Shown here: positions 50,212 through 59,435 of the stretch, piece after piece
Position numbering within the stretch: the stretch's first letter is position 1
Layout of the letters: every line of letters starts with the position of its first letter
Source of the DNA: Pseudomonadota bacterium
GTDB taxonomy: Bacteria; Pseudomonadota; Alphaproteobacteria; Sphingomonadales; Sphingomonadaceae
Direction: 5' to 3'
Assembly: GCA_018240895.1 (NCBI GenBank)
Contig: JAFEEX010000008.1
Span: 14,488-78,487, forward strand
Length of the DNA: 64,000 bases
Notes under the pieces: model-generated
The model's database searches: none
What the model was told of the DNA's origin: nothing
What the model saw: only the letters and a program-made list of their open reading frames with translations
Made by a program: the position numbers and the translations under genes

Positions 50212-52110
50212 ATGTGCGGAATTGCCGGAATCTTTCACCTCTCGACTCCCAAGCCGGTCGATCCCCAGCGGGTTGAACGGATGTGCGATGCCCTGGCTCA
50301 TCGCGGTCCGGACGGGCAGGGTGTGTGGACTGCCCCGGGTGTAGGGCTGGGGCACCGCCGCCTGTCGATCATCGACGTTGCCGGATCGCCGCAGCCGATG
50401 GCCTCCAGCGATGGCCGCGCCATGCTGGTTTTCAATGGCGAGATATACAACTTCCATGAACTGCGTGAGGAGCTGCGCGCATACGGCGCACAGTTCCACA
50501 CCGATGGCGATAGCGAGGTTATCCTTGCCGCCTGGCAGCGTTGGGGGCCGGATTGCCTGAGCCGGCTGCACGGGATGTTCGCTTTCGCGATCTATGATTC
50601 CCAGGCCCGCACGCTGTTTCTGGCGCGTGACCGGCTTGGGGTGAAACCGCTGTTCTATGCGCCCTTGAGCGACGGCAGCCTGATCTTCGCGTCGGAACTG
50701 AAAGGCCTGCTGGTCCATCCGCTGCTGCGGCGCGACATCGATCCGCTGGCGATCGACGACTATCTGACCTGGGGCTATGTCCCCGATCATCGCTCTATTT
50801 TGCAGGGGGTTCACAAACTTCCCGCCGGCCATTCGCTGTTGCTGCGCCACGATGCGCCGCTGCCGGCCCCGGCGCAGTGGTGGGACGTGTCCTTTGCCGA
50901 ACGGCGCAGCGGCACCGCCGCTGATCTTGAAGCGGAACTGCTGCACCTGATGCGCCAGGCGGTGACATCACGGATGGTGGCCGACGTGCCGCTGGGCGCA
51001 TTCCTGTCAGGCGGGGTGGACAGCTCCAGCGTGGTAGCGCTGATGGCGGAGGCGGGCCGCGATCCGGTCAAAACCTGTTCGATCGGCTTTGACGTCGCCG
51101 GGCTGGATGAAAGCAGCTATGCTGCGGAGGTAGCCCTGCGGTTCGGCACCGATCACCGCAGCCGGATGGTTTCACCGGATGATTTCGATCATGTCGATGA
51201 TCTGGCGGCGATGTTCGATGAACCCTTTGCCGATGCCTCGGCCCTGCCAACCTGGCGGGTCTGCCAACTGGCGCGCGAAACCGTTACGGTCGCGCTGTCG
51301 GGTGACGGCGCCGATGAGGCTTTCGCCGGCTATCGCCGCCATGTGTTCCAGCATGGTGAGGACCGGGTTCGCTCCGTGCTGCCGCAGGGCCTGCGCGGGC
51401 CGCTGCTGGGAACGCTGGGCGCAGCCTATCCCAAGGCGGACTGGGCACCGCGGCCATTGCGGGCCAAGGCCACCCTGCTGTCGCTCGCCGGAACCAGCGA
51501 GCAGGGCTATGCCCGCGCGATTGGCATTGTGCCGCCCGAACTGCGTGACCGGCTTTATACCGCCGACTATCTCCGGCTGCGCGGCGATTACCGCGCCGAA
51601 AGGGCGCTGATTGACCTGATGCGCGATGCACCGGCCCGGTCAGGGCTGGACCGCGCGCAATATGCCGATCTGAAGTTCTGGCTTCCCGGGGATATCCTGA
51701 CCAAGGTTGACCGGACCAGCATGGCCGTCAGCCTGGAAGCGCGCGAACCGCTGCTGGATCACCGGCTGATCGAATTCGCGGCTGCCCTGCCTGAACGCCT
51801 GCGTGTGCGCCGGGGTGAGGGCAAGTGGCTGCTCAAGAAAACGATGCAGCGCTATCTGCCGGATTCGATCCTGTATCGGCCTAAGCAGGGCTTCGTCACA
51901 CCGATTTCCACATGGTTCCGCGGGCCATTGGCGGCCAGCGCGCGGGCGATTGGCACCAGCAGCGCCCTGGCGCGGAGCGGCTGGCTGGATGCGCGGCAGA
52001 TCTCCGCGCTGGCCGAAGCGCATATTTCGGGCCGATCCGACAATGGCCGGCTACTGTGGCAATTGCTGATGCTTGACCGGTCACTGACGCGGCTGGGGAT
52101 TGCCGCCTGA
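50212..52110 (+). CDS. Asparagine synthase-like amidotransferase, XrtA system
   Basis: A 632-residue protein of asparagine synthase type: N-terminal class II glutaminase with nucleophile Cys2 (MCGIAGIF) and C-terminal ATP pyrophosphatase domain with the PP-loop SGGVDSSS (about 267–274) followed by ALSGDGADEAFAGY. The family is the exosortase A system-associated amidotransferase 1. It may transfer ammonia from glutamine to a carboxylate of the polysaccharide or another precursor, not necessarily aspartate. The start at 50212 after AGGAG is fixed by the need for a free Cys2. Last gene of the operon; a hairpin follows. Confidence 0.93.
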   Translation: MCGIAGIFHLSTPKPVDPQRVERMCDALAHRGPDGQGVWTAPGVGLGHRRLSIIDVAGSPQPMASSDGRAMLVFNGEIYNFHELREELRAYGAQFHTDGDSEVILAAWQRWGPDCLSRLHGMFAFAIYDSQARTLFLARDRLGVKPLFYAPLSDGSLIFASELKGLLVHPLLRRDIDPLAIDDYLTWGYVPDHRSILQGVHKLPAGHSLLLRHDAPLPAPAQWWDVSFAERRSGTAADLEAELLHLMRQAVTSRMVADVPLGAFLSGGVDSSSVVALMAEAGRDPVKTCSIGFDVAGLDESSYAAEVALRFGTDHRSRMVSPDDFDHVDDLAAMFDEPFADASALPTWRVCQLARETVTVALSGDGADEAFAGYRRHVFQHGEDRVRSVLPQGLRGPLLGTLGAAYPKADWAPRPLRAKATLLSLAGTSEQGYARAIGIVPPELRDRLYTADYLRLRGDYRAERALIDLMRDAPARSGLDRAQYADLKFWLPGDILTKVDRTSMAVSLEAREPLLDHRLIEFAAALPERLRVRRGEGKWLLKKTMQRYLPDSILYRPKQGFVTPISTWFRGPLAASARAIGTSSALARSGWLDARQISALAEAHISGRSDNGRLLWQLLMLDRSLTRLGIAA

Positions 52111-52127
52111 CAGGCCTGTCCAGGTTA

Positions 52128-52154
52128 AGTCCCTTCCCCGTGGGGGAAGGGACT
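52128..52154. terminator. Hairpin between the exopolysaccharide operon and pirin
   Basis: AGTCCCTTCCCC (52128–52139) and GGGGAAGGGACT (52143–52154) are perfect 12-base complements around a three-base loop. It lies 17 bases after the amidotransferase stop and 7 bases before the convergent pirin stop. No T-tract follows on either strand, so it may act as a bidirectional transcript-end hairpin or 3' stabiliser. Confidence 0.6.
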
Positions 52155-52161
52155 CCAAGAC

Positions 52162-52860
52162 TTATCGCGAATCGACCATGACCACTTCGGCGTCATCGAT
52201 CGCTTCCACGGTAAAAGCCGTCTCTCCGGTTATCGCCACACCGTCACGCGACTGCACTTCCACGCCGTTGACGCGAATGCGACCGGTCGGCGCGACCAGG
52301 TAAATGTACCGCGCTGGATCGGGTAGGTATTCGACCGACTGACCTGCCGGAACCGTGGCGGCCAGCACCCTGGCATCGGCGCGGATCGGCAGGGCTTCGT
52401 CACCTTGCGGATCGCCGCTGGCCAATACCTCCCACCGGCCGGCGCGGTCGCCGCGGGGAAATTCGCGCTGGCCCCAGGCGGGCTTTTCACCAGCGTGATC
52501 GGGCATGATCCAGATCTGGAACAGCGTTGTCGCTTCATCCTCTATGTTGAATTCGGCGTGCTGGATGCCGGTGCCCGCGCTCATCACCTGAACGTCGCCG
52601 GCGGCGGTGCGGCCTTCATTGCCCAGACTGTCACGGTGGCTGATCGCGCCGCTGCGAACGAAGGTCACGATTTCCATGTCGCGGTGCGAATGCGGGGGAA
52701 ATCCACTGTTCGGTGCTATCGTATCATCGTTCCACACGCGGATATTCCCCCAGCCCATCCGCTGGGGATCATGATAGTCGGCAAAGCTGAAATGGTGGGC
52801 AGCATCAAGCCAGCCATGGTCGGCATGGCCAAGCCCGGCAAAGGGACGTACTTCAATCAT
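52162..52860 (-). CDS. Pirin family protein
   Basis: A 232-residue bicupin protein. The N-terminal cupin motifs are visible: FSFADYHDPQRMGWGNIRVWNDDTIAP, FPPHSHRDMEIVTFV with metal-ligand His residues, and GTGIQHAEFN with the further His/Glu. Bacterial pirins can have quercetinase activity or bind partner enzymes; function here is unknown. The ATG at 52860 is chosen (GAGGTGG upstream); a GTG four codons earlier would overlap this ribosome site. It is convergent with the operon end and follows the receptor gene in the opposite direction. Confidence 0.9.
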   Translation of the reverse strand: MIEVRPFAGLGHADHGWLDAAHHFSFADYHDPQRMGWGNIRVWNDDTIAPNSGFPPHSHRDMEIVTFVRSGAISHRDSLGNEGRTAAGDVQVMSAGTGIQHAEFNIEDEATTLFQIWIMPDHAGEKPAWGQREFPRGDRAGRWEVLASGDPQGDEALPIRADARVLAATVPAGQSVEYLPDPARYIYLVAPTGRIRVNGVEVQSRDGVAITGETAFTVEAIDDAEVVMVDSR

Positions 52861-52938
52861 GGGATATTCCACCTCGGCGGGAAGTTATCGCCGGAATGTC
52901 CGCCATATGGTGCCGCAAGTCCGGACTTCAAGTGAGCG

Positions 52939-55080
52939 TCAGAACGCCTTGCGCAGCCCCACAAAGAAGGCCCGGCGTGGCCCCCATTCGGGCTGGCCGG
53001 CCCCAACACCCGAGCCATCGTGAATCAGATAGGCCTTGTCGAACAGGTTGACCACATCGACCCGCACGGTGAACCCTTTTTCCGCATTGGCACCGAAAAC
53101 CTGGGCAAGGCCAAGATTGACCTGCAGGTAGGGCGATTGCTTGTCGCCATTGGGCACGGTGCCGAGCGTGCGGCGCAGGCCATCACCATAAATGAAATCG
53201 AAGCTCGGTTGGAACTGACCAAGGCGGTTGTCGATCTTCAGCGCACCGCCGCCGGAGATGGTCCAGCGCTGCGAATGATCGGTGTAGATGTAGTGGTTCC
53301 TGATATAATCCAGCTCTGCCTGATGAAAGAAGAACTGGTTGGATATGATATTCTTCGCCTTTTGCGCGCCCGTTGCCACGTTGACGTAAAATTCGGCCGG
53401 GTGGCTTTCATAGTTCAGGCCGAACTCGGCCCCCCAGGTGTGCGATTTTTCATAGTTGAACGGGGACTGGATCAGGGTTGATCCAAAATGTTCCTCATCA
53501 AGCAGATTGCGCTTGATCTTGTAATAGAGATCCACCGACAGGCTTAGCCGCTTGGTCAGGAAATGCTGCATTCCCACGTCAAAGCTGTGCTCACGTTCAG
53601 CCCGGATCGGATCGGCCTGCTTGTTGGCCGCCTCATTGGTGGTTCCATCGAACGCGGCCAGCGCTCCGGAGGCGACCAGTTCGATCGGCGGCGGAGTGAA
53701 ATTGCGGGCATAGCCGGCGTGAAATGTGGTGGTGCCGGTGGGTTTCCACACCAGCCCGGCACGCGGGCTGATCTGGTCTTCGGTAACCAGTGCGTCAGAC
53801 CGGTCGTAACGCAGGCCATAGTTGAAGGTCAGCGTGTCGCTCAGCGCCCATTCGTCCTGGATATACAGCCCCAGGGTCGATCCAGAGCGGCGCTGGTTGA
53901 GCTGGATCGCCAGCGGGACGTCACTGGTCTGGTTGCCCAGCGTATCCACGGTGAAAACCCGGGTCAGGCTGTCAGTTTCCGTTCGTTCCTTCTGAAAGAA
54001 CGCACCGGTCCGCAAATGGTGGGCATCGCCCAGCTTGATCCCGGCATCCGCCTGAACGCCCCAGGCCAGGCTGGACTGCGTCAGGTCGGTATCGACCCCG
54101 GTGAACATCAGTTGCCCGCCGGCGGGATCGGGCGTGAAGTGCGCCTTGGCATAGCGGATGAACGGCGCTATCTGAATATCCACACCGTCACCGGAATATT
54201 GCCAGGCGAGCACGCCAAAGTGGGATTGCTGGCGCTGGTTCTGATCCAGCGTGGTGGAATCAAATGTGGTCCGCCCGTTAAGGTGGAATTCCACCGGCAG
54301 ACCCGTCGAGTTGGGAATCTGGAACTTGCCCTCTGACGTGCCGCCAAATGCGGTAAGGCGGCTGGTATCGCTCAGCAGATAGGACAGATAGGCGAAACCG
54401 CGGGTCTGCTGGGTGTGATCATGGATGGCCGAGCGGGTCGGCGTCGGATTGGAAATTCCCAGATCATTCTCAAGGTAGCTCGCCGAAATGAAATAGTTGA
54501 GCCTGCCGACCGAATCGCGCAGCGTGGCGCTGGGCTGCACCGTGCCATTGCCGCCGCCGTAGATTCCAATATCGCCATCAAGATCGAAACTGTCGGTGCG
54601 GGTCTTCATATTGACCACGCCGGCGGTGCGGAACCCGTATTGGGCGGGCAGGGCGCCGGTGATCACCTCGATCGAATTGGCGATACGCGGATCGACCAGC
54701 GCGCCGAACCCGGCAAAGCCCTGAGGAACGGTGATGCCATTCAGGCGATACTGGATATTGCCATGTTCGTTGCGGATATGGACTTCGCCATCGCCGTCGG
54801 AATCCTGCGCCACACCGGGGGCCTGCAGCAATACGCCCTTCAGGTTGCGGTCGGCTCCGCCGGGCTGGATATCCAGGCTCTGCCGGTTGAACTTGTAATC
54901 ATTGGCGCCCAGCGAGGTGTCGATCGAATCGCGCGCCACGTCCAACCGCCGGGCGGTGACGACAATGGCGTTATCCTTGCCATCCTGATCGTCAGCGGTG
55001 GTTGGAGTGGTTGGGGCAGCGGATTGAGCCATGGCTGGTGTGGCCAGCAAGGCTGCGGAACAAAGCAGAAGCGAACGCAC
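52939..55080 (-). CDS. TonB-dependent outer-membrane receptor
   Basis: A 713-residue protein with signal peptide (cleavage near PAMAQ-SA). A TonB-box-like AIVVTA precedes the plug domain (about 50–160, including LLQAPGVAQDSDGDGEVHIRNEHGNIQYRLNGI and VITGALPAQYGFRTAGVVNM). The rest is a 22-strand barrel ending in Phe (FFVGLRKAF). The ligand could be a siderophore, a sugar or another large nutrient. There is no adjacent sigma/anti-sigma pair, no periplasmic or inner-membrane transporter, so no hint of ligand. Its stop is 76 bases upstream of the pirin start. Confidence 0.93.
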   Translation of the reverse strand: MRSLLLCSAALLATPAMAQSAAPTTPTTADDQDGKDNAIVVTARRLDVARDSIDTSLGANDYKFNRQSLDIQPGGADRNLKGVLLQAPGVAQDSDGDGEVHIRNEHGNIQYRLNGITVPQGFAGFGALVDPRIANSIEVITGALPAQYGFRTAGVVNMKTRTDSFDLDGDIGIYGGGNGTVQPSATLRDSVGRLNYFISASYLENDLGISNPTPTRSAIHDHTQQTRGFAYLSYLLSDTSRLTAFGGTSEGKFQIPNSTGLPVEFHLNGRTTFDSTTLDQNQRQQSHFGVLAWQYSGDGVDIQIAPFIRYAKAHFTPDPAGGQLMFTGVDTDLTQSSLAWGVQADAGIKLGDAHHLRTGAFFQKERTETDSLTRVFTVDTLGNQTSDVPLAIQLNQRRSGSTLGLYIQDEWALSDTLTFNYGLRYDRSDALVTEDQISPRAGLVWKPTGTTTFHAGYARNFTPPPIELVASGALAAFDGTTNEAANKQADPIRAEREHSFDVGMQHFLTKRLSLSVDLYYKIKRNLLDEEHFGSTLIQSPFNYEKSHTWGAEFGLNYESHPAEFYVNVATGAQKAKNIISNQFFFHQAELDYIRNHYIYTDHSQRWTISGGGALKIDNRLGQFQPSFDFIYGDGLRRTLGTVPNGDKQSPYLQVNLGLAQVFGANAEKGFTVRVDVVNLFDKAYLIHDGSGVGAGQPEWGPRRAFFVGLRKAF

Positions 55081-55162
55081 TACGAAGCCTTTTCGATTTC
55101 TCGTGTGCGCAGGTTCCTAAGCTTCATGTGACATTATCACAATGCGACCGATCGCACGCATC

Positions 55163-56278
55163 TCACGCTTGGCCGTGTCCGGAAGCCAGGTAGTCCTCGC
55201 TTTGCATTTCCATCAGCCGGCTGACGGTGCGTTCAAACTCGAATCGTCCGTCCCCGCTTTCATACAGATCTTCCGGCTCTACTGCGGCGGTGGCGATCAG
55301 CTTGACCTTGCTTTCATACAACGCGTCAATCAGCGTCACGAACCGCGCGGCTTCATTGCGCTGCTGCGGCCCCATTTGCGGAATGCCGACCAGAATGACC
55401 GTGTGATAGGTGCGCGCGATCGCAAGGTAGTCCGCCGCTCCGCGCGGTTCGCCGCACAGCCGCTTGAAGCTGAAAACCGCAACGCCCTTGAAGCTTTTGG
55501 GCACGTGCAGGGTGCGCCCGCCACCCAGATCAAGATTGGCGGACGGCACATTGGCGCTGTCCTCTGGCGGGTAATCGGTCAGGCGATAGAACGCCTCGCG
55601 CACCTGAGCGGTTGCGGCATCGCCAAGCGGGGTGTGCCAGGTATCGATGCCGCCCAGCCGGTCCAGCCGGTAATCGACCGGGCCGTTGAGTTCCATCACG
55701 TCCAGTTCGCGCTCGATCAGCGCGATGAACGGCAGGAAGTGTTCGCGGTTGAGCCCGTCTTTGTATAGCTGATCCGGCGCGCGGTTGGACGTGGTGACAA
55801 TGGTCAGCCCGTGCGTGACGATCAGCGCGGTGAACAGCCGCCCCATGATCATGGCATCGGCCGAATTGTTGATCACCATCTCGTCAAAGGCCAGCACGCG
55901 CAGACCCTGCGCGATCCTGGCCGCGACCGGCTGGATGGGATCGCCGGATTCGGCCTTGCGCGCCTCGTGCAGCAACGCGTGAACCTCCAGCATGAAGGCA
56001 TGGAAATGGACGCGCCGTTTTTGCGGGATCGACAGGCAATCGTGGAACAGATCCATCAGCATGGATTTGCCGCGACCAACCCCGCCCCACAGATAGACCC
56101 CGCGGGGGGGAGGGGCCTTTCTGCCAAACAGGCGGTCAACCAGCCCTGTGCCGCCTTGAGTCGCCTCAAGCTTGGTCTGAAGGACATTCAGCCGCTCTGT
56201 CGCGGCGCGCTGCTGCGGATCGGGGCGCAGTTCTCCCGCCGCCACCAACGCCTCATATCGCACAAGAATAGCAGTCAT
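55163..56278 (-). CDS. zapE: Cell division protein ZapE (AFG1-like ATPase)
   Basis: A 371-residue AAA ATPase. Walker A GGVGRGKSMLMDLF (about 66–79), VHFHAFMLEVHALLHE, Walker B LAFDEMVINNSADAMI (about 132–147), and TTSNRAPDQLYKDGLNREHFLPFI identify the AFG1/ZapE family that influences Z-ring stability in bacteria. It starts with a four-base overlap on the thioesterase gene, making the third gene of an operon after sdhB. Family assignment is secure; the cellular role in this organism is inferred from E. coli. Confidence 0.92.
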   Translation of the reverse strand: MTAILVRYEALVAAGELRPDPQQRAATERLNVLQTKLEATQGGTGLVDRLFGRKAPPPRGVYLWGGVGRGKSMLMDLFHDCLSIPQKRRVHFHAFMLEVHALLHEARKAESGDPIQPVAARIAQGLRVLAFDEMVINNSADAMIMGRLFTALIVTHGLTIVTTSNRAPDQLYKDGLNREHFLPFIALIERELDVMELNGPVDYRLDRLGGIDTWHTPLGDAATAQVREAFYRLTDYPPEDSANVPSANLDLGGGRTLHVPKSFKGVAVFSFKRLCGEPRGAADYLAIARTYHTVILVGIPQMGPQQRNEAARFVTLIDALYESKVKLIATAAVEPEDLYESGDGRFEFERTVSRLMEMQSEDYLASGHGQA

Positions 56279-56739
56279 CTGCGGGACGGCTTGCGCACTA
56301 TTCCCGAATAGGTGGCGACCAGGTGTTCGTCGCCATCACCCTGAACGATCGTTCCGCGCAGGAACACCAACCGGCCCGTTTCGCGCACCACCTCGATCAG
56401 GGCGTCAAGCGGCCGGGTAAGCTGACCGGCTCCGATGAACTGGCTGGAAAGCTCCAGCGTTACTGATCCGGCGGCATCGCCATCCAGCAGAATGCGCATG
56501 GCGGCAAACAGCGAAATGTCCATCATCGCCAGCGTTACGGCGCCGTGGACCATGTCGAGCAGGTTGGAATGGCGCCGTTCCGGAAACATCCGCACCCGGC
56601 ACAGGCTGGAACCTTCAGCGCGAACCAGCATCCGCCCCATGGTCTGGGCGTTGAACCGGCTGTCATCGGCCAGTTCCCACCGGTGCCAGCCCGGATGATC
56701 CGGATCAGCCTCGTAGATGAATCCGCCAGTCGAAACCAT
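56275..56739 (-). CDS. PaaI-type hotdog thioesterase
   Basis: A 154-residue protein with the hotdog thioesterase fold. NAQTMGRMLVRAEG … CRVRMFPERRHSNLLDMVHGAVTLAMMDISLFAAMRIL (about 30–86) contains the conserved helix with the His-Gly of PaaI-like enzymes, and SVTLELSSQFIGAGQLTRPLDALIEVVRETGRLVFLRGTIVQGD the later strands. It presumably hydrolyses an acyl-CoA; substrate is unknown. It begins directly at the end of sdhB and overlaps zapE, so it belongs to one operon. Confidence 0.86.
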   Translation of the reverse strand: MVSTGGFIYEADPDHPGWHRWELADDSRFNAQTMGRMLVRAEGSSLCRVRMFPERRHSNLLDMVHGAVTLAMMDISLFAAMRILLDGDAAGSVTLELSSQFIGAGQLTRPLDALIEVVRETGRLVFLRGTIVQGDGDEHLVATYSGIVRKPSRR

Positions 56740-57522
56740 TCAGACGTGCCGTTCGGCCTGCATCTTCTTGATTTCCGCAATGGCCCGCGCCGGGCTGAGC
56801 CCCTTGGGACAGACATTGGCGCAGTTCATGATGGTGTGGCAGCGATAGAGCCGGAACGGGTCTTCCAGATCATCCAGCCGTTCGCCCGTCATCTCGTCGC
56901 GGCTGTCGGCCAGCCAGCGATAGGCCTGAAGCAGGATCGCCGGACCCAGGAACTTGTCACTGTTCCACCAATAGCTGGGGCAGGACGTGCTGCAGCAGGC
57001 GCACAGAATGCATTCATACAGACCGTCAAGCTTTTCGCGCTGCTCGGGGCTTTGCAGGCGCTCCTTGCCAGAGGGCGTCGGGCTGACGGTCTGCAGCCAG
57101 GGCCGGATCGAGGCATATTGCGCATAGAAATGGGTGAAATCGGGAACCAGATCCTTGATCACTTCCATATGCGGCAGCGGGGTGATGCGGATATTGCCCT
57201 TCAGATCCTCGATCGCGGTGGTGCAGGCCAGGCCGTTGCGCCCGTTCATGTTCATGGCGCAGGATCCGCAGATCCCTTCACGGCAGGACCGGCGGAAGGT
57301 CAGGGTCGGGTCCATCTCCGACTTCACCTTGATCAGGGCATCAAGCACCATCGGTCCGCAGGCATCAAGATCGATATCGAACGTGTCGTAATGCGGGTTC
57401 TGCCCGCTGTCGGGATCATAGCGATAGATGGTGAACTTCTTCACCCGCGCGGCGCCCGGCGCGCCGTGATGCCGCCCCTTGCCAGAGATCTTGCTGTTTG
57501 CGGGAAGGGTAAAGGTCGCCAT
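56740..57522 (-). CDS. sdhB: Succinate dehydrogenase iron–sulfur subunit
   Basis: A 260-residue protein carrying three Fe–S clusters and passing electrons from the flavin subunit to quinone. The plant-type ferredoxin motif CREGICGSC plus a later Cys (about 75–100), and the two bacterial ferredoxin motifs [16 protein letters not shown] (about 167–182) and [15 protein letters not shown] (about 225–239), are intact. The ATG at 57522 is chosen; further upstream sequence in the same frame is not SdhB-like. The other sdh genes are not adjacent within this window. Followed at once by the thioesterase gene. Confidence 0.95.
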   Translation of the reverse strand: MATFTLPANSKISGKGRHHGAPGAARVKKFTIYRYDPDSGQNPHYDTFDIDLDACGPMVLDALIKVKSEMDPTLTFRRSCREGICGSCAMNMNGRNGLACTTAIEDLKGNIRITPLPHMEVIKDLVPDFTHFYAQYASIRPWLQTVSPTPSGKERLQSPEQREKLDGLYECILCACCSTSCPSYWWNSDKFLGPAILLQAYRWLADSRDEMTGERLDDLEDPFRLYRCHTIMNCANVCPKGLSPARAIAEIKKMQAERHV

Positions 57523-57625
57523 GTCGGTCCCTGTCGCTGGTTTCGGCCAATGCCGTCTTGCCGCACTCTCTAGCGATTCATCGCGGTGGGGCAAGCGGCG
57601 GCGGACGGAAAAATGCAGTTTTGCC

Positions 57626-58084
57626 TCAGGGATCGTCCACCCGTTCCGCCAGCGGAGGGGGGCTGTTTGCGCGCATTGATCGCAGATCAAGCGCAATCAG
57701 CATCGCCAGCATCGCGATGTCGACCAGTTCAACCATGCGCGCTGCGATTTCATCGCCAATCAAATCAACGAAGCCGAACAGCACGGCAAAAAACGTGATC
57801 AGGCTGAGCGAGGAAAAAGGGACCGGGTAAAACCGCCGCGAGACGAGGCTGATTACCAAGAGTGCTGCAAGGCAACTTGCCGCGATGCCGATTTGCAAGA
57901 TGGTGGTCCGTGAAGGGGCGGTGAATGGACCGTATCCATATCCATCAAGGATCAACCGCGCCACTGGCCCCATCAGGATTATCACGGCAGTCGGCCAGGT
58001 GTCTTTGCCGTGCCGATTGCCAAGCCACGCCACGACTGAAATAGCACAAGCCGTCAAGACCAGCCGGGGTGCAAGCCCGATCAT
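57626..58084 (-). CDS. Small multi-pass membrane protein linked to LuxR-type regulator
   Basis: A 152-residue protein with about five hydrophobic segments (near 7–22, 31–47, 62–81, 92–108 and 118–134) and no known motif. The N-terminus has no cleavable signal. It overlaps by four bases the regulator gene upstream, so the two are translated together. Its role might be to sense a membrane signal or to sequester the regulator, whose own C-terminus is a membrane helix. I do not recognise the family. Confidence 0.7.
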   Translation of the reverse strand: MIGLAPRLVLTACAISVVAWLGNRHGKDTWPTAVIILMGPVARLILDGYGYGPFTAPSRTTILQIGIAASCLAALLVISLVSRRFYPVPFSSLSLITFFAVLFGFVDLIGDEIAARMVELVDIAMLAMLIALDLRSMRANSPPPLAERVDDP

Positions 58085-58611
58085 AGATCCGTCAGGGTCA
58101 ATTCGCTCAGCACCGTTGCCACAGTCAACACCAGCACAGCGACAGCGAGTAGCCCGATGGCAATGGCAACTATCAGCAGCATCCTGAGCCAGATGCGCAT
58201 CGGCCCATCAAGCGCGAAAGATTGGGCGGGGAAAAGGGTGGAGGGGTGCGACCCGAACGGATTCGTCGCCGGTGAGGGCGTGGTAGAAACCTCGGCTCCC
58301 TCCGAGGACAGGCGTTGCGCCTCGACTGGTTCGGGTTGAAGCTGGATTGATTGACCTGTAACTGAATTACAGGTCGGAATGGTGATCAGAACGGTGTTTG
58401 TACGACGATAAAGCCGGGCGATCTGCGTGCGAGGCAAGCCGCCCAGGCGTTGACGGATTACTTCAATCCGCTGGTTGACGGCAGATTCGGAGATACCAAG
58501 TTTTCTGGCGATTTCCTTGCTGGTCATGCCTTCAGAGACCAGCGCCAGCACCTCTCGCTGCTTTTCAGTAAATGAATTGAGAATCGTGACCTGGTCTATG
58601 CGTTGTTCCAT
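58081..58611 (-). CDS. LuxR-type HTH regulator with C-terminal membrane anchor
   Basis: A 176-residue protein. Residues about 10–70 are a GerE/LuxR helix-turn-helix (FTEKQREVLALVSEGMTSKEIARKLGISESAVNQRIEVIRQRLGG). A flexible Ser/Pro/Glu-rich linker of about 65 residues follows. The C-terminus has one strong transmembrane helix (about 144–168, LLIVAIAIGLLAVAVLVLTVATVL), so the DNA-binding domain would be tethered to the inner membrane. There is no receiver or autoinducer domain. The ATG at 58611 is selected because it starts shortly before the HTH; an upstream ATG at 58734 would lie in unlikely sequence. Divergent from the methyltransferase gene. Confidence 0.82.
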   Translation of the reverse strand: MEQRIDQVTILNSFTEKQREVLALVSEGMTSKEIARKLGISESAVNQRIEVIRQRLGGLPRTQIARLYRRTNTVLITIPTCNSVTGQSIQLQPEPVEAQRLSSEGAEVSTTPSPATNPFGSHPSTLFPAQSFALDGPMRIWLRMLLIVAIAIGLLAVAVLVLTVATVLSELTLTDL

Positions 58612-58802
58612 ATGTGAACTGGATAGCCGTGCAGATGCAGGCCGCCAAATTGTTTCGTTATCTGTTTTGATGGTTGGGATGACATCAGCCAATAGAGGCA
58701 GAAAGTGCAGATCGCGCTTTGAAGGTGATGGCAAGCGTGCGACGCTGTCCTACTGTTTGGCAACATGCAGAAGCGGTCACGGGATTACAAGGGCGGGTGG
58801 TT

Positions 58803-59432
58803 ATGGGATTTGCAAATTGGTACGACGAGCAGGTCGTCCCCCGGCTTATTCGCTGTGCCTGTTCTTCGCCCGCGATCATGGCGCTGCGGACGAAGGTCGT
58901 GCCGCTGGCGTCGGGACGGGTTTTTGAAATCGGCTGCGGCGGCGGGATCAACCAAGAGTTCTATGACGCGCCGCGAATCGACAGCTATTGCGGGATGGAT
59001 CCCTCTGCCAAGGGACTGGAATTTGCCAGAGCCTCGGCCAATCAGAAGGGCTGGAGCGCCGATATTCGCGAGGGAACGGGGGAAGCCATTCCTTATCCTG
59101 ATGCGAGTTTCGATTGTGTGGTTTGCACTTTCACACTGTGTTCGGTGCAGGATCAGGCTGGCACGCTGGCGCAATTGCGCCGCATTCTGAAGCCCGGCGG
59201 GCGGCTGTTCTATACCGAACACGGCCGCGCTCCGGATGCCAATGTGCTGCGCTGGCAGGAACGGATTGAGCCGGTCTGGAAACGCCTGGCCGGCGGTTGC
59301 CACCTGACCCGCCCCATTGGTGATGCGGTTGCCCAGACCGGGTTTGACGTGCGGGAAATGGGCCGGCGTTATCTGCCCAAGACGCCGCGCTTTGCCGGGT
59401 GGGTCGAATGGGGTGAGGCGATTCGCATCTGA
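58803..59432 (+). CDS. Class I SAM-dependent methyltransferase
   Basis: A 209-residue cytoplasmic methyltransferase. The SAM-binding motif I is FEIGCGGG (41–48), followed by a motif II-like acidic YCGMDPSAKGLEFA; later motifs are FDCVVCTFTLCSV and LKPGGRLFYTEHGRAP. These match the Methyltransf_11 type found in phospholipid or small-molecule methylation. The start at 58803 (GGTGG upstream) gives a product whose N-terminus GFANWYDEQVVPRLIRCACSS is common in this group. Substrate unknown. It ends three bases before the convergent metallo-hydrolase stop. Confidence 0.88.
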   Translation: MGFANWYDEQVVPRLIRCACSSPAIMALRTKVVPLASGRVFEIGCGGGINQEFYDAPRIDSYCGMDPSAKGLEFARASANQKGWSADIREGTGEAIPYPDASFDCVVCTFTLCSVQDQAGTLAQLRRILKPGGRLFYTEHGRAPDANVLRWQERIEPVWKRLAGGCHLTRPIGDAVAQTGFDVREMGRRYLPKTPRFAGWVEWGEAIRI

Positions 59433-59435
59433 GGA

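Noticed and set aside
48644..52110. PEP-CTERM sorting signal in any exosortase-locus protein
   Set aside because: C-termini of all proteins here were read; none has Pro-Glu-Pro followed by a helix and basic tail.
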